The notes beneath the pieces were generated by a model that had not been told where the DNA came from, searched no databases, and saw nothing but the letters and a program-made list of their open reading frames with translations. DNA of 64,000 bases from NCBI GenBank assembly GCA_002633005.1, contig NMRA01000032.1, positions 1 to 64,000 of the forward strand. Direction: 5' to 3'. Below, piece by piece: positions 63,301 through 64,000 of this stretch (positions are counted from its first letter, which is position 1; the number at the start of each line of letters is the position of its first letter). The DNA is from Phoronis australis. Its lineage: Eukaryota > Phoronida > Phoronidae. A program made the translations under genes and the position numbers.

Positions 63301-64000
63301 GAACTTTCTCTCTCAACCATTATGTGTTATAAACCTAGTCTCAGCTTGTTCCTCAGTTAGATATGAATGATTTGTAGGCTTTAGGACTTACTGTCTGGTA
63401 GTTTGTTACTGCTCAACACCAGGCTTAAATAAATTGGCTTGGTCATTTTTGCACCACTAAGCAGTACTTTTCATACCAAGAAGTTGCAAATGAAGCTTAA
63501 CCTGAAATTCCTGATTCTGAAATTTGAATTTAGGTCTAAATGTATGTTGAAGTTCATGAAAATCAACTCGTGGGCAAAGCCTACCACCAGTGTCATTTAA
63601 TTTCGTGTGTCTGTCCCAAACTGGAGAATTTTTATTGTATATTATGTGAGGAATAAGCTGAGATCAATTTATTTGCAACAAATGACCTAACAAAAAATGT
63701 TCGACTGTTTTAGTTGTATGTGGACTTGTCATAAACGTAAACACTGTCCTCAAATTGTCGGAGTACTAAGCCTTCAAAATTATTGTTACATTACAGAAGC
63801 AAGCCAGTGCCAAGTCTCAGTCCCACAAGTCCGAGTCAACCCCCGCTTACACTGACACTTTCAGCTCCTACTCCAGTGTGTCACCATCGAAGTCACGCTC
63901 TTCAGCACCTGCTGAGAAATATTCCGACATATCAAGGTCTACTGTGAAGTCAGAGGCCAGTGTGTCAACTGCTAGTAATATCTCTGCTGTTCAGCAACAG
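36218..64000 (+). CDS. CEP350 orthologue, N-terminal half (23 exons)
   Basis: Centrosome-associated protein 350: a large centriole and microtubule-anchoring scaffold that in vertebrates binds FOP (CEP43) and supports centriole stability and ciliogenesis. Twenty-three exons join with AG/GT borders and consistent phases into about 1,427 codons without a stop. Family signatures in the usual order: R-K-I-S-R (aa ~60), R-S-P-L-R and R-F-L-N-D (exon 3), L-R-E-R-I-K-E-Q and K-V-A-S-A-P-P-P (exon 4), S-W-R-A-G-Q (exon 5), V-R-H-Y-D with a long basic coiled coil (exon 8), R-S-K-L-D-R-I-K-A-I-K (exon 12), D-D-L-P-G-V-R-N-L (exon 13), A-Q-Q-E-S-V-S-L-A-Q (exon 20), a Q-rich coiled coil (exon 21). Vertebrate CEP350 has about 3,100 residues, so the C-terminal half, with its CAP-Gly domain, lies beyond the window. 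The 5' start exon was not found. Exon borders are hand predictions. Confidence 0.92.
36350..37470. other. CEP350 intron, left of the hAT-like element
   Basis: AT-rich, no exon seen. Confidence 0.5.
37471..39691. mobile_element. hAT-like DNA transposon in a CEP350 intron
   Basis: Perfect 13-bp terminal inverted repeats CAGTGTTCTCCAC (37471-37483) and GTGGAGAACACTG (39679-39691); CAGTG is a hAT-type end. Both ends are flanked by ATCTT, which may be a 5-bp target duplication or the rest of an 8-bp one. The right subterminal region has three TTTAAACAGGACGC-like words (39600, 39625, 39647) and the left has AAACAGGTTGCACGCG, as expected for transposase-binding repeats. A second CAATGTTCTCCAT near 37545 suggests an internal partial end. 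It contains a - strand coding remnant (38228-38502). Confidence 0.65.
38228..38502 (-). pseudogene. N-terminal coding remnant in the hAT-like element
   Basis: ATG at 38502 opens M-S-S-A-A-R-K-R-S-T-A-K-P-K-D-Y-F, then the sense frame continues in another register as D-V-S-D-T-D-V-D-S-D-A-D-T-T-D-N-P and on to a TGA at 38228. The switch lies in a T/A homopolymer around 38446-38455. It looks like the start of a transposase-type protein with a basic then acidic N terminus; no zinc finger or catalytic motif is visible. A TGACGTCA-like CRE word (38693) lies upstream. Confidence 0.4.
39852..39915 (+). CDS. CEP350 exon 2
   Basis: TGTTGCAG acceptor, 64 bases, GTAAGT donor, phase 0 to 1. Encodes H-D-G-P-G-D-K-K ... 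N-R-K-I-S-R-R; R-K-I-S-R is a CEP350 N-terminal signature. Its 3' half and donor are repeated downstream (39883-40165). It starts only 160 bp after the right end of the hAT-like element. Confidence 0.75.
39883..40165 (+). repeat. Tandem copies of the exon 2 3' half and splice donor
   Basis: Five diverged copies of CAGGCCAGTACAACAG-AAAATAAG followed by TCGACRTGGTAAGTGGC begin at about 39883 (the exon itself), 39946, 40012, 40070 and 40141 (partial), period 58-71 bp. Copies 1 and 4 keep GTAAGT, copy 2 has GTATGT, copy 3 has lost it (GTTAAT). Only the first has an acceptor. Confidence 0.8.
40170..41376. other. CEP350 intron
   Basis: No exon or repeat recognised; several weak - strand frames are rejected. 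Confidence 0.5.
41377..42036 (+). CDS. CEP350 exon 3
   Basis: Largest exon, 660 bases, phase 1 to 1, TATTTCAG acceptor and GTATGT donor. About 220 mostly polar residues with T-P-R-S-P-L-R-E near the start and D-I-R-F-L-N-D-D in the middle, both placed as in vertebrate CEP350. Ends in a basic run R-R-S-R-K-I-Q-S-R-L. Confidence 0.9.
42433..42684 (+). CDS. CEP350 exon 4
   Basis: 252 bases, phase 1 to 1. Starts with a short amphipathic helix (L-S-K-L-R-E-R-I-K-E-Q-R-L) and ends with P-R-K-V-A-S-A-P-P-P-Q-H-Y-K, a conserved proline-rich CEP350 segment. Confidence 0.92.
42685..43805. other. CEP350 intron with single-N join at 43641
   Basis: No exon seen. The N at 43641 is a contig join; no duplicated sequence flanks it, unlike the one at 5519. 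Confidence 0.6.
43806..43931 (+). CDS. CEP350 exon 5
   Basis: 126 bases, phase 1 to 1, TTTCAG acceptor and GTGAGC donor. Contains S-W-R-A-G-Q-Q-V-I-A-K-E-L-G-P, matching the W-R-E-G-Q-K family block. Confidence 0.92.
44001..44099. repeat. 11-bp minisatellite in a CEP350 intron
   Basis: About nine copies of GTGATACACAG with a GTGATACACTA variant. Confidence 0.95.
45098..45259 (+). CDS. CEP350 exon 6
   Basis: 162 bases, phase 1 to 1, CCTGTAG acceptor and GTGAGG donor. Acidic: E-P-E-V-E-E-E-E-F-L-D-S-L, then a N-V-L-A-D-L-K helix. Confidence 0.85.
45485..45680 (-). mobile_element. tRNA-derived SINE in a CEP350 intron
   Basis: On the - strand an A-box-like TTGCCTAGTGG (45602-45592) and a B-box-like GGTACGAGTCC (45558-45548, one mismatch to GGTTCRANTCC) are spaced as in a tRNA head. 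GTGGGTACGAGTCCCAC can form the T arm. The cloverleaf is degraded and followed by unrelated sequence, so this is a SINE, not a tRNA gene. Confidence 0.6.
45661..45752. repeat. Two tandem copies of about 38 bp
   Basis: AAGATTCTTGTACTGGGACT followed by CCATTTCAATAT occurs at 45675 and 45712. Confidence 0.85.
45847..45948 (+). CDS. CEP350 exon 7
   Basis: 102 bases, phase 1 to 1, CTGCAG acceptor and GTATTT donor. Begins E-S-D-S-E-D-D-K-K and becomes basic (T-K-R-R-A-P-K-A). Confidence 0.82.
46493..46791 (+). CDS. CEP350 exon 8, conserved coiled coil
   Basis: 299 bases, phase 1 to 0, GTGAGT donor. V-R-H-Y-D-H-D-D-V-R-K-Y followed by a long charged helix (R-R-R-H-L-Q-A-E-K ... E-L-Y-K-K-Q-R-E-A). 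This is the best conserved N-terminal block of CEP350. Confidence 0.95.
46950..47047 (+). CDS. CEP350 exon 9
   Basis: 98 bases, phase 0 to 2, ATTTCAG acceptor and GTAATT donor. Serine- and acid-rich linker (E-S-D-S-S-T-L-T-G-D-S-L-D-E-H). Confidence 0.82.
47664..47800 (+). CDS. CEP350 exon 10
   Basis: 137 bases, phase 2 to 1, TTTCACAG acceptor and GTACGT donor. R-E-E-E-P-P-A-R-K-H, then a short helix D-Q-L-I-N-K-Y-S-K-N-L. Confidence 0.82.
48195..48400. repeat. Intronic repeat family K, copy 1
   Basis: TCTGCCCAGCCATCGTTACC, GGGAATTCTGGGTCATTTTG, then TTTTGGCTTATAATGTAC; related copies at 54445-54540 and 56965-57075, all in CEP350 introns and same orientation. Confidence 0.6.
48587..48655 (+). 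CDS. CEP350 exon 11 (small)
   Basis: 69 bases, phase 1 to 1, GATTTCAG acceptor and GTACGA donor. 23 residues, T/S/A-rich (V-S-T-A-T-S-T-V-S-A-P-P-A-Q). Supported by splice borders and phase only. Skipping it also keeps frame, so it may be alternatively spliced. Confidence 0.55.
49051..49359 (+). CDS. CEP350 exon 12
   Basis: 309 bases, phase 1 to 1, CTTTTTCAG acceptor and GTAGGT donor. Proline/serine/threonine-rich first part, then R-S-K-L-D-R-I-K-A-I-K-E-T-A-K-S-L, equivalent to the S-K-L-D-R-I-E-A-L-K block of vertebrate CEP350. Confidence 0.93.
50000..50184 (+). CDS. CEP350 exon 13
   Basis: 185 bases, phase 1 to 0, TTTCTAG acceptor and GTAAGG donor. Ends with Y-N-V-F-S-D-D-L-P-G-V-R-N-L, matching the D-D-L-P-G-V-G-N-L signature. 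Confidence 0.93.
50838..50925. repeat. Intronic repeat family L, copy 1
   Basis: CCCTGTGACATTTTAAAAAT, TTTGAGATGTGACAAA, then CCATTCTC; diverged direct copy at 53091-53172. Confidence 0.6.
51376..51486 (+). CDS. CEP350 exon 14
   Basis: 111 bases, phase 0 to 0, TTTTGTAG acceptor and GTAATT donor. Charged segment with D-K-E-A-E-E-R-R-R-Y-L. Confidence 0.8.
51508..51650. repeat. Degenerate tandem repeat, about 32 bp
   Basis: Four diverged copies of the form CCAAATMTGGGCATTTAA-GGTCACATGT in the intron after exon 14. Confidence 0.7.
51651..53890. other. CEP350 intron
   Basis: Apart from family L copy 2 (53091-53172) nothing was recognised. The exon 14 to 15 intron (3.1 kb) could hide a short exon. 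Confidence 0.45.
53091..53172. repeat. Intronic repeat family L, copy 2
   Basis: CCCTGTGACATTTTGAAAAT, TTTGAGATGTGTGAAA and CCGTTCTC, matching 50838-50925. Confidence 0.6.
53901..54120. repeat. 37-bp minisatellite, about six copies
   Basis: Units start at 53901, 53938, 53975, 54012, 54049 and 54086 (ATTATAGACTTCATCACATT, AGTGTGTCRAATTTGTT). The first two carry TCAAAT, the rest TCGAAT, so expansion was directional. In the intron before exon 15. Confidence 0.95.
54445..54540. repeat. Intronic repeat family K, copy 2
   Basis: TCTGCCCACCAGTCATGACG, GGGAGTTCTGGGTCATTTTC, then TTTGGGCTTGTACTGTACC; ends 26 bp before exon 15. Confidence 0.6.
54567..54638 (+). CDS. CEP350 exon 15
   Basis: 72 bases, phase 0 to 0, CTTGCAG acceptor and GTTTGT donor. 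D-S-E-T-D-E-S-L-L-D-S-T-L-T, comparable with the D-D-T-S-L-L-S-E-A-T-S stretch of vertebrates. Confidence 0.8.
55417..55582 (+). CDS. CEP350 exon 16
   Basis: 166 bases, phase 0 to 1, CTTTAG acceptor and GTTGGC donor (weak donor). Ends D-P-H-S-V-I-N-I-Y-L-R-R-Q-K-A-E-R, the start of a helix. Confidence 0.8.
56187..56312 (+). CDS. CEP350 exon 17
   Basis: 126 bases, phase 1 to 1, ATGTCAG acceptor and GTGAGT donor. Helix E-R-K-A-A-E-E-Y-L-A-R-K-E-E continuing from exon 16, then Y-E-D-D-F-T-E. Confidence 0.85.
56846..56955. repeat. Degenerate 19-21-bp minisatellite
   Basis: About five copies of GGTCATTACC(C)ATCATAACT in the intron before exon 18. Confidence 0.85.
56965..57075. repeat. Intronic repeat family K, copy 3
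   Basis: CACTCAGCCATTGTGACAGG, AAATTCTGAGTCGGTTTGTG and TTTTATAACC, a more diverged copy ending about 50 bp before exon 18. Confidence 0.5.
57124..57256 (+). CDS. CEP350 exon 18
   Basis: 133 bases, phase 1 to 2, GAACAG acceptor and GTTTGT donor. Polar, His/Asp-rich linker (H-S-M-D-H-R-G-D-H-Q-D-Q-E). Confidence 0.8.
57662..57932 (+). CDS. CEP350 exon 19
   Basis: 271 bases, phase 2 to 0, CCCCAG acceptor and GTAAGC donor. Low-complexity S/R/P segment with several S-P sites (S-L-S-P-S-R-R-L-S-P), typical of phosphorylated linkers. Confidence 0.88.
58576..59164. mobile_element. piggyBac-type MITE in a CEP350 intron
   Basis: TTAA (58572-58575) then CCCTTATCCTGC at the left, GCAGGATAAGGG then TTAA (59165-59168) at the right: perfect 12-bp inverted repeats starting with CCC and a TTAA target duplication, the signature of piggyBac-superfamily elements. 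589 bp, no coding frame, so non-autonomous. Confidence 0.88.
59831..60040 (+). CDS. CEP350 exon 20
   Basis: 210 bases, phase 0 to 0, TTCACAG acceptor and GTTGGT donor. L-S-P-N-A-L-Q-L-H-L-x-x-E-L-N, then I-E-R-T-R-G-I-A-F-A-Q-Q-E-S-V-S-L-A-Q, a highly characteristic CEP350 block. Confidence 0.95.
60964..61283. mobile_element. 320-bp palindrome in a CEP350 intron
   Basis: Arms of 136 bp (60964-61099 and 61148-61283) are complementary with three mismatches (G/A, T/G, G/A), around a 48-bp loop. Each arm, read inward to outward, contains CCTGATGAAGTCCTCGAGAG followed by GAGGA-GCAACGTAGC. That resembles the CTGATGA...GAAAC end motif of Penelope-like elements. It may be two element ends head to head or a foldback element. 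In pre-mRNA it would form a near-perfect 136-bp duplex. Confidence 0.85.
61568..61819 (+). CDS. CEP350 exon 21, Q-rich coiled coil
   Basis: 252 bases, phase 0 to 0, CATCTAG acceptor and GTGAAG donor. 84 residues of continuous helix with heptad pattern (Q-L-L-Q-L-K-A-R-Q-E-S-L-E-A ... E-A-A-Q-Q-A-A-A), matching the coiled coil that follows the E-S-V-S-L-A-Q block in vertebrates. Locally GC-rich compared with its introns. Confidence 0.95.
62266..62406 (+). CDS. CEP350 exon 22
   Basis: 141 bases, phase 0 to 0, TTTCAG acceptor and GTACTT donor. Continues the helix with an Ala/Thr-rich run (M-A-T-E-T-A-T-A-A-A-T-A-A-V-Q-A-S) and ends Y-T-P-W-W-A-Q. Confidence 0.88.
62407..63796. other. CEP350 intron
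   Basis: AT-rich, no exon, repeat or RNA recognised. Confidence 0.5.
63797..64000 (+). CDS. CEP350 exon 23, runs off the window
   Basis: ATTACAG acceptor at 63796, open to the last base (68 codons). Serine-rich (S-S-Y-S-S-V-S-P-S-K-S-R-S-S), like the S/K-rich region after the coiled coil in vertebrate CEP350. Confidence 0.85.

Overview
This is eukaryotic, animal genomic DNA. It is AT-rich, with split genes, GT-AG introns of 0.2 to 5 kb, tandem and dispersed repeats, retroelement and DNA-transposon remnants, one 27-base N gap (11602-11628) and four single-N contig joins (5519, 21530, 35036, 43641). The recognisable gene and the mobile elements fit a marine invertebrate, perhaps an invertebrate deuterostome. 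I cannot name the species. No bacterial operon, CRISPR array, rRNA or intact tRNA gene was seen.

The main gene fills the right 28 kb on the + strand: a CEP350 (centrosome-associated protein 350) orthologue. I assembled 23 exons (36218 to the window end) by hand. Every junction has AG/GT borders and matching codon phase, giving one open frame of about 1,427 codons with no stop. The window holds the N-terminal half; the 5' start exon(s) and the C-terminal part, where CEP350 family members carry a CAP-Gly domain, lie outside or unrecognised. Its introns contain a hAT-like transposon (37471-39691), a tandem array copied from exon 2 and its splice donor (39883-40165), minisatellites, a tRNA-derived SINE, a TTAA-flanked piggyBac-type MITE (58576-59164) and a 320-bp palindrome with 136-bp arms (60964-61283).

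The left 30 kb is mostly repeats: Penelope-like GIY-YIG fragments, a foldback element with arms over 1 kb, a non-LTR retrotransposon remnant with a YADD motif, nine identical 52-bp repeats, nested inverted-repeat elements at 17.5-19.9 kb, and smaller MITEs. A 1.9-kb tandem duplication (3636-7417) is split exactly by a single N and is probably an unmerged contig or haplotype overlap.

Between 30 and 34 kb are three gene-like items: a SAP-like exon (+), a decayed YqaJ-type exonuclease domain (+, five internal stops), and a two-exon candidate secreted protein on the - strand with a probable signal peptide and a frame break.
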